DNA of 62,966 nt from contig JADBYQ010000019.1 in NCBI GenBank assembly GCA_020402945.1, forward strand, positions 1 to 62,966. The letters are read 5' to 3'. Both the position numbers and the translations under genes were made by a program. The DNA comes from Cytophagales bacterium (GTDB lineage Bacteria; Bacteroidota; Bacteroidia; Cytophagales; Cyclobacteriaceae). Positions 25,815 to 35,930 of the stretch are shown here, piece by piece; positions within the stretch are counted from its first letter, which is position 1, and each line of letters starts with the position of its first letter. The notes beneath the pieces were generated by a model. The model had not been told where the DNA came from, searched no databases, and saw only the letters and a list, made by a program, of their open reading frames with translations.

Positions 25815-27779
25815 ATGAGTAGGTTGGCCAACATACAGATTGTGATCATTCTATACCTGTTTACAGGATTCGGAGTGACTAATTCCTTTGGGCAAAAACA
25901 AAAAAAATTGAAAAATGGAGGTTCGTTCCAGTTGAAAGAAGTGGGCTCTGACGGTCAGAATGACATTTTTGACTTTCCGAACTTAAATAAGATAAGATAC
26001 TACTCGGACGCTCAAAAGCTTAACAAGATAAAATCACTTGACACACCGGAAACACAGGAAGGCATGTATCGAGCAGTAAAAGAATATGTTCGAAATTTTG
26101 GTGTCGAGAATTTTGCTAAGAGTGTCCCATTGCTTTGGAAACTGGCACAACTTTCAGAAAAATATGGCCCAAAAAATGAAACGCTGTCGCTCTATAAGCT
26201 CGTGCTAAAACACCACCAGCAGGGCATCGACATCAAACAACTTTACAAAAGATATGACGCAGTAGAAACCGAAAAGAAAGAAAATTATGTACCCCTCGAT
26301 TTCTACTATAAACTAGTAGACTATCGCAAAGAAATAGACACGCTGCGCCCGCCCCATTCTGTTTTAGTGAATATGGGGGAAGACATCAATTCAACTAAAG
26401 AAGATTATGGACCCTCTATGGGAAATGTTGACTATGTTCTCCTCTTTACCTCAAAAAGAAAGCCTCATGAATCACGAAACTATAATGAAGATCTTTTTTA
26501 TGCACTAAAAGTGGATGGGTACTGGGCACATACAGAAGAGTTTAAAACCATCAATACCAAATATAACGAAGGCAGTGCTTGTCTTAGTCTTGATGGAAAA
26601 TTTTTGTACTTCTCTCGTTGTGGAGCGCCCGGGTCATTCGGAAATTGTGATCTTTATTTCGCAAAGCTCGGAAAAGATAGCACCTGGACAGATGTAAAAA
26701 ATCTAGGTAGTTCCATCAATAGCAGCGGCTGGGATTCGCATCCATCGCTTTCACATAGAGGCGACACTTTGTTTTTTGCCTCGAATCGTTCAGGTGGTTT
26801 TGGCCTTTCTGATATTTATTTTTCAGTAAAAGATAAAACGGGCGGCTGGACACAGGCCAGAAACGTAGGTCCGGTGTTGAACACCGTCAATAGTGAGGTC
26901 AGCCCGTTTTTTCACCACCGTCATAACACGCTTTACTTTAGTTCAAACGGCCATCCTCTAAATTTTGGCGGCTTTGATATTTACAAAAGCTATCAGCAAA
27001 AGAAAGGCTGGACTGAGCCCAAAAACATCGGGCCTTTGGTGAATGGAGGTGGCGATGAATATTATTTTACGATCGATTCTAAATCACATGATCTTTACTA
27101 TGCACGGTCCGATGAGGACGATAAAAAGAACCTGGATCTTTATTCCTTTCCTGTGCCTATGGAGGCGCAACCAATGGCAAGAACTCATTTAAAAGGTTCT
27201 CTAATTGATCAGAATGGAAAACCGTTGGGCGGAATTGTATCCGTCATCGACCTTGACTCTGCAGTAGAAGTGGCACCTCAATACATTCAAGCAGATGGCT
27301 CTTTCGGCTTTGATCTGATTAACAAGCGAAAGTACTTATTGGTGATACAAGGAGATGATTTTTTTAGAATTGAAGAAGTGTTTTTTTTAGATGGTGAAAC
27401 TGAAATAAATCGAATCGCTCAGCCGCTAGAATCAAAAATTGCCTTTCGTTCTGTAGAATTCGAAAACGGAAAAGCAGATATCCTGCCACCGATGTATGGT
27501 GATTTAAATAAAATCGGCAACTTTCTTGTTGATCATCCAAAGGTGAAACTTAAAATCTCTGGCCATACTGATTCCGCGGGCAATGAGAACTTGAATCTTA
27601 AGCTCTCGCAAGATAGGGCAAATGCTATTAAAACCTATTTGATTCAACAATTCAAAGTGCTGCAAGAACACATTATAGCTACTGGCTATGGTAGCTCGAA
27701 ACCGATTGTAATGCAAGAAGAGACCGAAGAGCACAAACAATTAAACCGTAGGGTTGAATTCGAAATTGTTAAAGAGTAA
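25815..27779 (+). CDS. OmpA-family protein with PD40 beta-propeller repeats
   Basis: 654 residues with a signal peptide (ending VTNSFGQ). After an N-terminal helical segment comes a region of PD40/WD40-like blades with the repeated SxDGxxLYFSS-type pattern (SLDGKFLYFSRCGAPGSFG, SHRGDTLFFASNRSGGFG, HHRHNTLYFSSNGHPLNFG). A carboxypeptidase-regulatory-like beta domain (LKGSLIDQNGKPLGGIVSV) follows, then a C-terminal OmpA domain (about 545-654) with the peptidoglycan-binding signature GHTDSAGNENLNLKLSQDRA. It should tie the outer membrane to peptidoglycan. The same architecture occurs in proteins linked to the type IX secretion/gliding apparatus (PorE-like), but no such genes are nearby, so that role is not claimed. 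Confidence 0.88.
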   Translation: MSRLANIQIVIILYLFTGFGVTNSFGQKQKKLKNGGSFQLKEVGSDGQNDIFDFPNLNKIRYYSDAQKLNKIKSLDTPETQEGMYRAVKEYVRNFGVENFAKSVPLLWKLAQLSEKYGPKNETLSLYKLVLKHHQQGIDIKQLYKRYDAVETEKKENYVPLDFYYKLVDYRKEIDTLRPPHSVLVNMGEDINSTKEDYGPSMGNVDYVLLFTSKRKPHESRNYNEDLFYALKVDGYWAHTEEFKTINTKYNEGSACLSLDGKFLYFSRCGAPGSFGNCDLYFAKLGKDSTWTDVKNLGSSINSSGWDSHPSLSHRGDTLFFASNRSGGFGLSDIYFSVKDKTGGWTQARNVGPVLNTVNSEVSPFFHHRHNTLYFSSNGHPLNFGGFDIYKSYQQKKGWTEPKNIGPLVNGGGDEYYFTIDSKSHDLYYARSDEDDKKNLDLYSFPVPMEAQPMARTHLKGSLIDQNGKPLGGIVSVIDLDSAVEVAPQYIQADGSFGFDLINKRKYLLVIQGDDFFRIEEVFFLDGETEINRIAQPLESKIAFRSVEFENGKADILPPMYGDLNKIGNFLVDHPKVKLKISGHTDSAGNENLNLKLSQDRANAIKTYLIQQFKVLQEHIIATGYGSSKPIVMQEETEEHKQLNRRVEFEIVKE

Positions 27780-27800
27780 CCGAGCAAGGTCATGTCGTAA

Positions 27801-29456
<1,656 letters not shown>

Positions 29457-29586
29457 GCATGGGACATGCAACTTTCCGACAGCTTGAAGCGGTCTGACGC
29501 CTAAATGAGAATCAGTTCGCAAAAAAAAATGAAACTAATTGGAGGCGCTTCACGTAAATGAAGAGACTGTAGACCCATGCGTTTCA

Positions 29587-29665
29587 ATAAACATTGTTTC
29601 GAACATAACAAACCATTCTGACAATATAAGTAGACCAAAAGTTAATTTGGCAAAACAATGTTTAT
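29587..29665. repeat. 13-bp perfect inverted repeat, wide spacing
   Basis: ATAAACATTGTTT (29587-29599) and AAACAATGTTTAT (29653-29665) are perfect reverse complements 53 bp apart. The pair fills the 3' half of the 242-bp gap before the 110-residue gene and its second arm lies 34 bp from that gene's ATG. It may be two half-sites for one regulator or the stem of a structured leader. Confidence 0.7.
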
Positions 29666-29698
29666 CAAAAAGAAAGTGAAGTTGAGCATAGTGAATTT

Positions 29699-30031
29699 AT
29701 GAGTTGGACAACCGTATATGTAAAAGGAAATGTAGGCTTTGAAGGCGAAGTGATCAGACATCTTGAAAAATCTGGCTTTTCATTTCTTCCGGGATCAGGG
29801 TCAGAAAATGAATTTTCTCTTTTCTGGATTAATGACAGAGCTCAGCTACGTGAGTTTAAAAAAGCAATCACAGCTAAAACAATATTTAAGTACCGATTGA
29901 GGTTCTATCCTGACATGGCAGCAGCGCAAAATTCAAATGCAGGAGACTTTACCGCAAGTGAAGAGGCGTTGGTAAAAGAAATGCGGGACTGGCAGAAAGC
30001 CTACAACCAGGAACTTCGGAATAGCGCCTAA
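29699..30031 (+). CDS. small cytoplasmic hypothetical protein
   Basis: 110 residues, no signal peptide or membrane helix. It starts MSWTTVYVKGNVGFEGEVIR and has a mixed alpha/beta pattern, a Phe-rich core (FSLFWINDRAQLREFKKAI) and a C-terminal helix (EEALVKEMRDWQKAYNQEL). I do not recognise a named family. It is convergent with the SUI1-like gene with 5 bp between stop codons, and a 13-bp inverted repeat lies in its upstream region, so it probably has its own regulated promoter. Confidence 0.6.
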   Translation: MSWTTVYVKGNVGFEGEVIRHLEKSGFSFLPGSGSENEFSLFWINDRAQLREFKKAITAKTIFKYRLRFYPDMAAAQNSNAGDFTASEEALVKEMRDWQKAYNQELRNSA

Positions 30032-30036
30032 GACTC

Positions 30037-30384
30037 TTAACCTACCTTTTTTACTTTGTATCCTTCTTTAACGAGCAGGTCAACTATTTTTACACGCATG
30101 TCGCCTTGTATTAAAATGATACCTTCCTTGGCGGAGCCACCTACCCCGCATTTTGATTTTACTAATTTCGTCAGCTGTTCCAGGTCTGCAGTTTGCCCAA
30201 CAAAACCCGACACTAATGTGACTTGCTTACCTGCTCGCCCGCTAGTATCTAACTGAACTTTCAAATTTTGCTGTTGAGGAGGCAACGTGTTTGCTTCCTC
30301 TCCTGTATCATATGTAAATTCGTAATCGGATTTGGTGGAGTAAACAACACCCTCGCGATTTTTCCAGTCGTTTTTTTTTGTCAT
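30037..30384 (-). CDS. SUI1/eIF1-like translation factor (YciH family)
   Basis: 115 residues. A variable N-terminal tail (KKNDWKNREGVVYSTKSDYEF) precedes the SUI1 fold: QVTLVSGFVGQTADLEQLTK, then LVKSKCGVGGSAKEGIILIQ and GDMRVKIVDLLVKEGYKVK. The CGVGGSAKEG loop is the most conserved eIF1/YciH feature. Bacterial YciH is thought to affect start-site fidelity; its role in Bacteroidota is not settled. It lies 6 bp downstream of the J-domain gene and is probably cotranscribed with it. Confidence 0.88.
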   Translation of the reverse strand: MTKKNDWKNREGVVYSTKSDYEFTYDTGEEANTLPPQQQNLKVQLDTSGRAGKQVTLVSGFVGQTADLEQLTKLVKSKCGVGGSAKEGIILIQGDMRVKIVDLLVKEGYKVKKVG

Positions 30385-30390
30385 ATCGTG

Positions 30391-31185
30391 TTAGCTAATG
30401 AGTAGCATTATGAGATTGAAAATTCCGAGTAACAAGTTTACCACGCCTAAATTGAACCGAAATTCTATTCCTTTTTTATAGAACGAACCAAGTGCAGACG
30501 TAATAAGCCAGATCGCGGGAAAGAATAAAAAATTTCCATAAATAGAAACGGGAATTCGATTTCGCGCATCTCCGGATTCATTTTCAACTCGTTTCGCCAC
30601 CGCCAATAGTGGCGATTGACAAATGAAAACCACATCGTCTTGTCTCAATCTACCGGAGGTATTCTTCCCCAATTTATAGATGGATCCATCGGAGGCTTGC
30701 AACTGCGTCCCTATTTGTTCATATTGGTTATAGATTCCATAGACGCCCACCACTTTCTCCCTCCTGCGGTTAACAGGCAGAAGAAAATCGAGCACAAGAA
30801 TAAAAACACAACACAAAGCGATACGCGATAAAACCATTGCATGCGGTAGGTAGCCCTGCATCAAGTTGATCATCTCCTTTTTTTTAGAACTTCGGTTAAC
30901 TACAAAACCGGGTGGTTTTGGCCTGTAGCGTGTATCTCGATGGTGAGCGGGAGTGGGTTCGGTACAAGGCTGATTATCGCCTTTCAGCAGCCGATCATAG
31001 TCAACTTTAGCCTGTGGATCACTTAGAATCTCATACGCCTCGTTCACTTCCCGAAAAATGGTCGCGGCATCTGGTGAAGAATTTCTATCGGGATGAAATT
31101 GTAGTGCTAGCTTGCGGTAGGCTCGTTTTATCTCGGCCTCTCGCGCATAAATATTTATGCCTAATATGAAATAGTAATTTTTCAC
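30391..31185 (-). CDS. J-domain (DnaJ-like) membrane protein
   Basis: 264 residues from a GTG start. The J domain occupies residues 1-65: KNYYFILGINIYAREAEIKR, then LALQFHPDRNSS with the HPD motif that stimulates Hsp70, ending ILSDPQAKVDYDRLL. A Pro/Arg-rich linker leads to a C-terminal part with about three membrane helices (AMVLSRIALCCVFILVLDFL; FFPAIWLITSALGSF; VVNLLLGIFNLIMLLI). The GTG at 31185 is chosen over an in-frame GTG 14 codons earlier, because the earlier one lies within a terminator hairpin and the -7 promoter box falls between the two. The membrane tail suggests recruitment of DnaK to the inner membrane; clients are unknown. Confidence 0.85.
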   Translation of the reverse strand: MKNYYFILGINIYAREAEIKRAYRKLALQFHPDRNSSPDAATIFREVNEAYEILSDPQAKVDYDRLLKGDNQPCTEPTPAHHRDTRYRPKPPGFVVNRSSKKKEMINLMQGYLPHAMVLSRIALCCVFILVLDFLLPVNRRREKVVGVYGIYNQYEQIGTQLQASDGSIYKLGKNTSGRLRQDDVVFICQSPLLAVAKRVENESGDARNRIPVSIYGNFLFFPAIWLITSALGSFYKKGIEFRFNLGVVNLLLGIFNLIMLLIS

Positions 31186-31198
31186 AATGGTTGATCGA

Positions 31199-31206
31199 CA
31201 AAAGTA
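31199..31206 (-). promoter_or_regulatory. -7 promoter element TACTTTTG for the J-domain gene
   Basis: Exact TAnnTTTG match on the minus strand, ending 13 nt before the GTG at 31185 and immediately after the terminator of the upstream stress gene. The -33 position reads TGT, not TTG. It supports the short gene model. Confidence 0.5.
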
Positions 31207-31210
31207 TAGA

Positions 31211-31241
31211 TAAAAAGAGAGCCCCACAGTGCGGAGCTCTC
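31211..31241 (-). terminator. intrinsic terminator after the first universal stress gene
   Basis: On the minus strand GAGAGCTCC pairs with GGGGCTCTC (nine base pairs including one G-U) around a 7-nt loop and runs directly into TTTTTAT. It lies 22 bp after the stress-protein stop codon and separates that gene from the J-domain/SUI1 pair. Confidence 0.8.
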
Positions 31242-31263
31242 GAAGGTGTAGATTCGAAAAAAA

Positions 31264-32112
31264 CTAACGTTTAACAACAAAGGTGAGTACGGGTCGGCTT
31301 GCCTTGCTAACTACCTCTTCGGCAATACTGCCCGCCAACACATGCGCAAATCCGGTACGTCCATGAGTAGCCATTGCAATCAAATCGGCATTAATACTAT
31401 CTGCAAAATATAATATACCAGCTTCCTCAGATATGTCATTGTATATGTTAATCGTAAAGTTTTTTAGCTGTAGCGACTTGGCGAATTTGTTCATATAGTC
31501 CTTCACTACTTTGTCGCGTTGAAAGTCACCCGGTGTATTTATTCGAACTAAATGAATCGTAGAATCATACAAGCGTTGTGTGGACTTCACTATTCTGGAA
31601 AAAACCTCCTCATCCTTTGACATCGCTGTAGCGTACACGATATTTTTGAAATCGACAGAAGTCGGCTTTTTGTGAACAGTTAAGATCGGGCAATGGGAGT
31701 GTCGGACAACACGTTCCGTATTCGTACCAATTACCATTGACTCTAAGTTTGTTTTGCCACGAGTTCCCATTACCACTAAGTCAACCTTTTGCTCGGCAAT
31801 AATTGTATTCATACCATGAAAAGGGTTGCCCAGCCGCAACTCGCCAACTAGCTTAACGTCACTAAATCGAGGATCCATTACCAATTTCTCCAACTGCGCT
31901 TTCGCCTTCTCCAGCAACTTAAAGGTGAACAGCCTGTCTTCCCAATTGTCATCTCGCCACTCGCCTGTAATGCTGTACGAATCAGGCGTAGCTTCTTCCA
32001 CCACATGTAAAACAAAAATGGTACCACCCGCCTTTTTGGCAATTTCAAAAGCTGTTTCTAAGGCAGTAATTGATGTCTTAGAGAAATCAGTTGGAACTAA
32101 TATTTTTTTCAT
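31264..32112 (-). CDS. tandem-domain universal stress protein (UspA family)
   Basis: 282 residues with two Usp folds. Domain 1 (1-140) starts MKKILVPTDFSKTSITALE and has the ATP-loop-like VMGTRGKTNLESMVIGTNTE. Domain 2 (about 150-282) is the better match to the ATP-binding pattern G-2x-G-9x-G(S/T), read as MATHGRTGFAHVLAGSIAEE, followed by VVSKASRPVLTFVVK. The tandem-Usp layout and the cbb3 neighbourhood suggest a role in low-oxygen or energy stress. A paralogue with the same layout lies at 40898-41734 at the other end of the oxidase cluster. Followed by an intrinsic terminator. Confidence 0.9.
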   Translation of the reverse strand: MKKILVPTDFSKTSITALETAFEIAKKAGGTIFVLHVVEEATPDSYSITGEWRDDNWEDRLFTFKLLEKAKAQLEKLVMDPRFSDVKLVGELRLGNPFHGMNTIIAEQKVDLVVMGTRGKTNLESMVIGTNTERVVRHSHCPILTVHKKPTSVDFKNIVYATAMSKDEEVFSRIVKSTQRLYDSTIHLVRINTPGDFQRDKVVKDYMNKFAKSLQLKNFTINIYNDISEEAGILYFADSINADLIAMATHGRTGFAHVLAGSIAEEVVSKASRPVLTFVVKR

Positions 32113-32180
32113 AGTTTTTAAATTTATTTCGGTGAATCCGAGTGTAGTAAAATTAGAATATTTGGCTTATATAAAAAAGG

Positions 32181-32870
32181 CTATTTGCACTCAATTATAG
32201 CACCCGAATCCGCAGCCCGAAATTGATTCGTTTCCAACTCGTGATTTGATACAAACACCCTGGCAATCAATAAAATCCCCGCAACCAAGAAAACACCTGC
32301 GCTGATCATCCGAAACGAAAAATTGAACCTAATCAACAATTCACGGACGAGCCAGGTAAACCCAATCATTACCGGCCAGGTGCCCAAACCAAAAAATAAC
32401 ATAAATAGAAAGCCCTCACTCGCAGATGGCAACACAAAACAATAGGCCAACGCCATGTAGGTAAGTCCACAAGGCAATAAACCATTCATGGCACCCAAAA
32501 TCAAAAAGGTCCCGGTTGCTTTGCGTGCAAGTTCGTTTCTAAAATGGTTTTTAAACAGAGATACGGCTCGACTTCCATAATTATCGAGAAAAGGTATTCG
32601 CACACTTTTAAAAATGCCGAAACCCAGCAGTAAAAAGACGATTCCCATGAGCAGAGACAGCCCACTTTGTTGCCCTTGAAACGGAATTAGACTGCCTACA
32701 GCGCCAGCAAAAGCACCTAACCCAGCATACACCAAAATACGCCCGATGTTGTAAACTATTTTACTTTTTAAAAAGGGATTTTGAGCAGTTACCGCGAGCA
32801 CCAAAGGACTGCACATGCCCGCACAATGAAGGCTACCAGCTAAACCGATCAACAGGGCTGTCCACCACAT
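32181..32870 (-). CDS. SafE/UreH-like membrane protein linked to cbb3 oxidase
   Basis: 229 residues, about six helices. It opens LIGLAGSLHCAGMCSPLVLA, the HCxGMC motif of the sulfite-exporter TauE/SafE (UreH_2) group, which resembles the thiol/metal-binding entry of DsbD/CcdA-like transporters. A second motif region FLILGAMNGLLPCGLTYMAL carries another conserved Cys. It directly follows the FixH gene (7 bp), the standard position in Bacteroidota cbb3 assembly loci, so a part in metal delivery or thiol handling for oxidase assembly is inferred; transport of sulfite is not supported by anything seen here. Confidence 0.85.
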   Translation of the reverse strand: MWWTALLIGLAGSLHCAGMCSPLVLAVTAQNPFLKSKIVYNIGRILVYAGLGAFAGAVGSLIPFQGQQSGLSLLMGIVFLLLGFGIFKSVRIPFLDNYGSRAVSLFKNHFRNELARKATGTFLILGAMNGLLPCGLTYMALAYCFVLPSASEGFLFMLFFGLGTWPVMIGFTWLVRELLIRFNFSFRMISAGVFLVAGILLIARVFVSNHELETNQFRAADSGAIIECK

Positions 32871-32877
32871 AGGCTGA

Positions 32878-33291
32878 TTACATTACAATCAATTTCTCGT
32901 AATAATAGTCTTTGCCCTGCATTGACCATTGCATAGATACCCGATAGAGCCCCCTCTCCCAGCGTGCCAGTTTGAAACTTTGCTCGGGCTGATTAACCAA
33001 TTCAAATCGCTGATCTAACCGTTCATCTGAAGGCCTGGCCACACGAAGCTCACCCTTTTCCATTTTTTCCAGCGATTGAAAAAAAACATCTATCTGCGCT
33101 TCAGCCATTTTAATTATGGGTCGATCTTTCAAATCGGCCGTATTGCGTTGCTGGTTCATCTTTACCTGATGTACCAGTTCATCTTGGTAGTAGTTAGTGG
33201 AGACTAACGCAATATCTTCACGAACACACACAAAAACGAGGGTTCCAATAAATAGTGCAAAGAAGACAAATGATGTGATAACCCATTTCAT
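32878..33291 (-). CDS. ccoH: FixH/CcoH-type cbb3 oxidase assembly protein
   Basis: 137 residues: one N-terminal membrane helix (MKWVITSFVFFALFIGTLVF) and a periplasmic beta-sandwich ending YRVSMQWSMQGKDYYYEKL, typical of FixH. The ATG at 33291 gives the expected short N-terminus and sits 4 bp after the ccoG stop; the longer reading frame would overlap ccoG. CcoH is needed for stable cbb3 assembly in proteobacteria. Confidence 0.85.
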   Translation of the reverse strand: MKWVITSFVFFALFIGTLVFVCVREDIALVSTNYYQDELVHQVKMNQQRNTADLKDRPIIKMAEAQIDVFFQSLEKMEKGELRVARPSDERLDQRFELVNQPEQSFKLARWERGLYRVSMQWSMQGKDYYYEKLIVM

Positions 33292-33295
33292 AAAA

Positions 33296-34735
33296 TTATT
33301 TTTTAAATGATTTAATCGGCCCGATAAATTTTGCGCGGGCTGTTCCAATTCTCTCGTTTCCGCGGTAGATCCCTAATTCAACCACTGTCTTCATTCCTTG
33401 CAAGTCCTCTTCTCCGAGCTTGATCATAACCACTCCTTTAAGAATACCTTCTTTTGGCACCACGATTGATGGATCACCGATTTTTGTGAGTGTGGCTGCC
33501 GCAGGTGACTCCATTTTTAGTACCAAGGGTATGTCTTCGAACGTCTTGTTCATGAATTCGATGGTGTACAAGTTCGTAATTTTTCCGTCATCGGTCTTTG
33601 TGTACAAGGTGCCAGGAGCCTTCAGAATAGTGGTCTCAATGTCTGCACGCGTGAGAATAAAATACGATAAGAGGCTTAATAGAGCCGTCAGAACCACCGT
33701 GTAGCCAATGGTTCTTGGCGTCAATAACTTTTGCTTTCCCTGACTAACAGCGTTGAATGATGAATAGCGGATGAGCCCTTTTGGTTTTTCAACCTTGGTC
33801 ATCACTTCGTCACAAGCATCGATACAAGCGGTGCAGTTAACACATTCCAGCTGAGTACCGTTTCGAATGTCGATACCGGTAGGGCACACGTGTACACATA
33901 ATTTGCAATCAATACAATCCCCCTGCTTTTCTGTTATTTTCAGTTCGTTCTTCTTCAGCCTTCCGCGTGGTTCTCCACGCAGCCAGTCGTACGCTACCAC
34001 AATGGAATCTTTCACCAGCAAGACACTTTGCAATCGTCCATAAGGGCAAACAACCAAACAAGCTTGCTCCCTAAACCAGGCAAACACCCCATAGAAAATG
34101 CCGGTAAAAACAACCAGGCCGATAAAGCCACTTAAATGCTCTGCCGGTGATTGCGAAACAATTTCCTTCACTTGCTTGATGCCAATCAGGTAGGACATGG
34201 CCACATGGGCAATCAGAACAGCAATGCCAATAAAGATAATGTGTTTGCTCGTTTTCTTGAAAATCTTGTTGGTCGACCACGGGAGGTTATTCAGCCTGCG
34301 TTGCTGGTTGGCATCGCCCTCGATCCAATATTCTACTTTACGGAACACCATTTCCATAAAAAGTGTTTGCGGGCAAGCCCAGCCGCACCAGATCCGGCCA
34401 AACGCCACCGTGAACAAAATGATGAATACAAAGAACGTGATGGCAGTGATGGCCAATAGAAAAAAATCCTGCGGCCAAAATACATGGCCAAACAGGATAA
34501 ACTTGCGCTCAAAAATATTCAACAATAAAAACGGTCGATCGTGCCAGGTTAGGAAAGGTCCAATGAAAAAAAGCGTCAATAATACGATCGACACTACAGC
34601 TCGCCTGTTATGAAATACACCGCGCGGCTTTTTCGCATACACCCAAACGCGCTTTCCCTGCGCATCTACTGTTCCTATCGAATCCCTAAACTCTTCGTCA
34701 AACTGATAATAATTTTCCCCTGCACCAACGCTCAT
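33296..34735 (-). CDS. ccoG: CcoG (FixG), polyferredoxin for cbb3 oxidase copper site
   Basis: 479 residues. N-terminal cytosolic stretch, then helices with FGRIWCGWACPQTLFMEMVF and VEYWIEGD, then a double 4Fe-4S ferredoxin region: CIDCKLCVHVCPTGIDIRNG followed by CVNCTACIDACDEVM. A further helix (LTALLSLLSYFIL) and a C-terminal Ig-like periplasmic domain (YTIEFMNKTFEDIPLVLKME) end the protein. CcoG reduces Cu2+ for the CcoN active site. It lies between ccoP (55 bp upstream) and ccoH. Confidence 0.94.
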   Translation of the reverse strand: MSVGAGENYYQFDEEFRDSIGTVDAQGKRVWVYAKKPRGVFHNRRAVVSIVLLTLFFIGPFLTWHDRPFLLLNIFERKFILFGHVFWPQDFFLLAITAITFFVFIILFTVAFGRIWCGWACPQTLFMEMVFRKVEYWIEGDANQQRRLNNLPWSTNKIFKKTSKHIIFIGIAVLIAHVAMSYLIGIKQVKEIVSQSPAEHLSGFIGLVVFTGIFYGVFAWFREQACLVVCPYGRLQSVLLVKDSIVVAYDWLRGEPRGRLKKNELKITEKQGDCIDCKLCVHVCPTGIDIRNGTQLECVNCTACIDACDEVMTKVEKPKGLIRYSSFNAVSQGKQKLLTPRTIGYTVVLTALLSLLSYFILTRADIETTILKAPGTLYTKTDDGKITNLYTIEFMNKTFEDIPLVLKMESPAAATLTKIGDPSIVVPKEGILKGVVMIKLGEEDLQGMKTVVELGIYRGNERIGTARAKFIGPIKSFKK

Positions 34736-34790
34736 AAGCTTTTCTCATTAATTGGTTCAACTAGTAATCCAATCCTTCCTTTCTTTTCAC

Positions 34791-35729
34791 CTACAATGAA
34801 GCTTGCACTTTTACCCTATCTATCTTCACGCTATCCGCTTTCACCCCGCTCTTCTCGAATTCGATCAGATTTCCTTGCGGTTTTTTTGGATTGGCTGGAT
34901 TTGAGCCGCGCATGGTTAGGATATAACTAGAAACATTGCGCATCTTTTCAGGACTGATTACTCCATCCCAAGCGATCATATTTGTGCCTGCCACTCCATG
35001 CTTCACCACTTTGAAGACTTCTGTGATTTTTCCCCCGTGTAGCCAATAGTCATCAGTCAGATTAGGGCCAATATCACCCCCCCCATCTTTGCGATGGCAT
35101 GATGCGCATGTATTCAGGAACGTTACTTTTCCATCGGCCAATGCCAACGCATCGGTGGTTGCCTCAACACTATTTTCGTCAATAGCCGCTACCGGATTGG
35201 AGGCTTGCAACTTTTGTGCTTCTGCTTGCGCGTAAGCTACTTCGTTGTCATACTCTTGTAGTTGGGAAGGCAGCGTATCGAACACATGAAAAACGAACAG
35301 ATAAACCACTGCAAAACCAATGGTGAAATAAAACAACCATTTCCACCAAGGCGGCAAGTGATTATCCAATTCCTTGATTCCGTCATAGTTATGATCGAGC
35401 AAAATATCTGCTTCCTTTTCCATTGGCTTCAACGCATTCCAAGAATCCCAAAGCTTCTGCCATGCTGATGGAGTTGGCTTTATTTCAATTCCCAGACGCG
35501 CGGCCTTTTCTTGTTCGGCCTGCCGAACCATGATGTTGAGAACTTGCAACATATAGACGGCCACAAGTAGCACGAGGATCGCGATCACAAAAATGAACGC
35601 CACCACCAAATAGAATGATAACATAGGATCATCTAAAAAGGAGGCTGACTTTGACGCATTGGCTGTTTGTGAGAAAACGCCAGGTGCGATGCCAAGTCCT
35701 AAAAAAAGAGTAATCAAAAACTTCTTCAT
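34791..35729 (-). CDS. ccoP: CcoP, cbb3 oxidase subunit III with a single heme c motif
   Basis: 312 residues. A signal-like helix (MKKFLITLFLGLGIAPGVFS) and a second helix (SFYLVVAFIFVIAILVLLVA) precede the CcoP N-terminal domain (DHNYDGIKELDNHLPPWWKW then LFYFTIGFAVVYLFVFHVF). One cytochrome c domain follows with CASCH near residue 212 and NMIAWDGVISPEKM, containing the axial Met. Proteobacterial CcoP has two CxxCH motifs; only one is present here, as is usual in Bacteroidota. Just after CASCH the gene has a run of eight G (coding strand). Its ATG overlaps the ccoQ stop (ATGA). Confidence 0.92.
   Translation of the reverse strand: MKKFLITLFLGLGIAPGVFSQTANASKSASFLDDPMLSFYLVVAFIFVIAILVLLVAVYMLQVLNIMVRQAEQEKAARLGIEIKPTPSAWQKLWDSWNALKPMEKEADILLDHNYDGIKELDNHLPPWWKWLFYFTIGFAVVYLFVFHVFDTLPSQLQEYDNEVAYAQAEAQKLQASNPVAAIDENSVEATTDALALADGKVTFLNTCASCHRKDGGGDIGPNLTDDYWLHGGKITEVFKVVKHGVAGTNMIAWDGVISPEKMRNVSSYILTMRGSNPANPKKPQGNLIEFEKSGVKADSVKIDRVKVQASL
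35077..35084 (-). repeat. G8 homopolymer in ccoP
   Basis: Eight consecutive G on the coding strand encode the three glycines directly after the CASCHRKD heme motif. Single-base slippage would truncate or alter the cytochrome c domain. The other glycine codons around it are mixed, so the run is not forced by the protein sequence. Confidence 0.9.
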
Positions 35730-35926
35730 AGTAAATGAGTTAAGTTGTCAGAGGGATTTTTTTCATTGCCATCGCTCAATGGGATTTGCCCCATTTCGTC
35801 CACGTATTTTTTGTCTACTTTAATTACCCACCAAAGCAATACGGTGAAAAAGGAAAAGAAAATGACAAACGAAATAGTTGGCCAAATCGCGATGTTATCA
35901 ATATTCTGCAAAATATTCTTGTACAT
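35726..35926 (-). CDS. ccoQ: CcoQ-like small subunit of cbb3 oxidase
   Basis: 66 residues with a single membrane helix (IAIWPTISFVIFFSFFTVLL) followed by a short charged tail (VIKVDKKYVDEMGQIPLSDG). Size, position between ccoNO and ccoP and the W-rich helix end fit the CcoQ/FixQ family, which stabilises the complex. Its stop overlaps the ccoP ATG by 4 bp, and it begins 4 bp after ccoNO. Confidence 0.85.
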   Translation of the reverse strand: MYKNILQNIDNIAIWPTISFVIFFSFFTVLLWWVIKVDKKYVDEMGQIPLSDGNEKNPSDNLTHLL

Positions 35927-35930
35927 AACT

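Noticed and set aside
29505-29561. 18-codon plus-strand ORF (MRISSQKKMKLIGGASRK)
   Set aside because: Too short, contains a nine-A run and has no supporting signal.
34151-34613. Two overlapping plus-strand frames opposite ccoG
   Set aside because: Shadow frames; the CcoG iron-sulfur motifs lie on the other strand.
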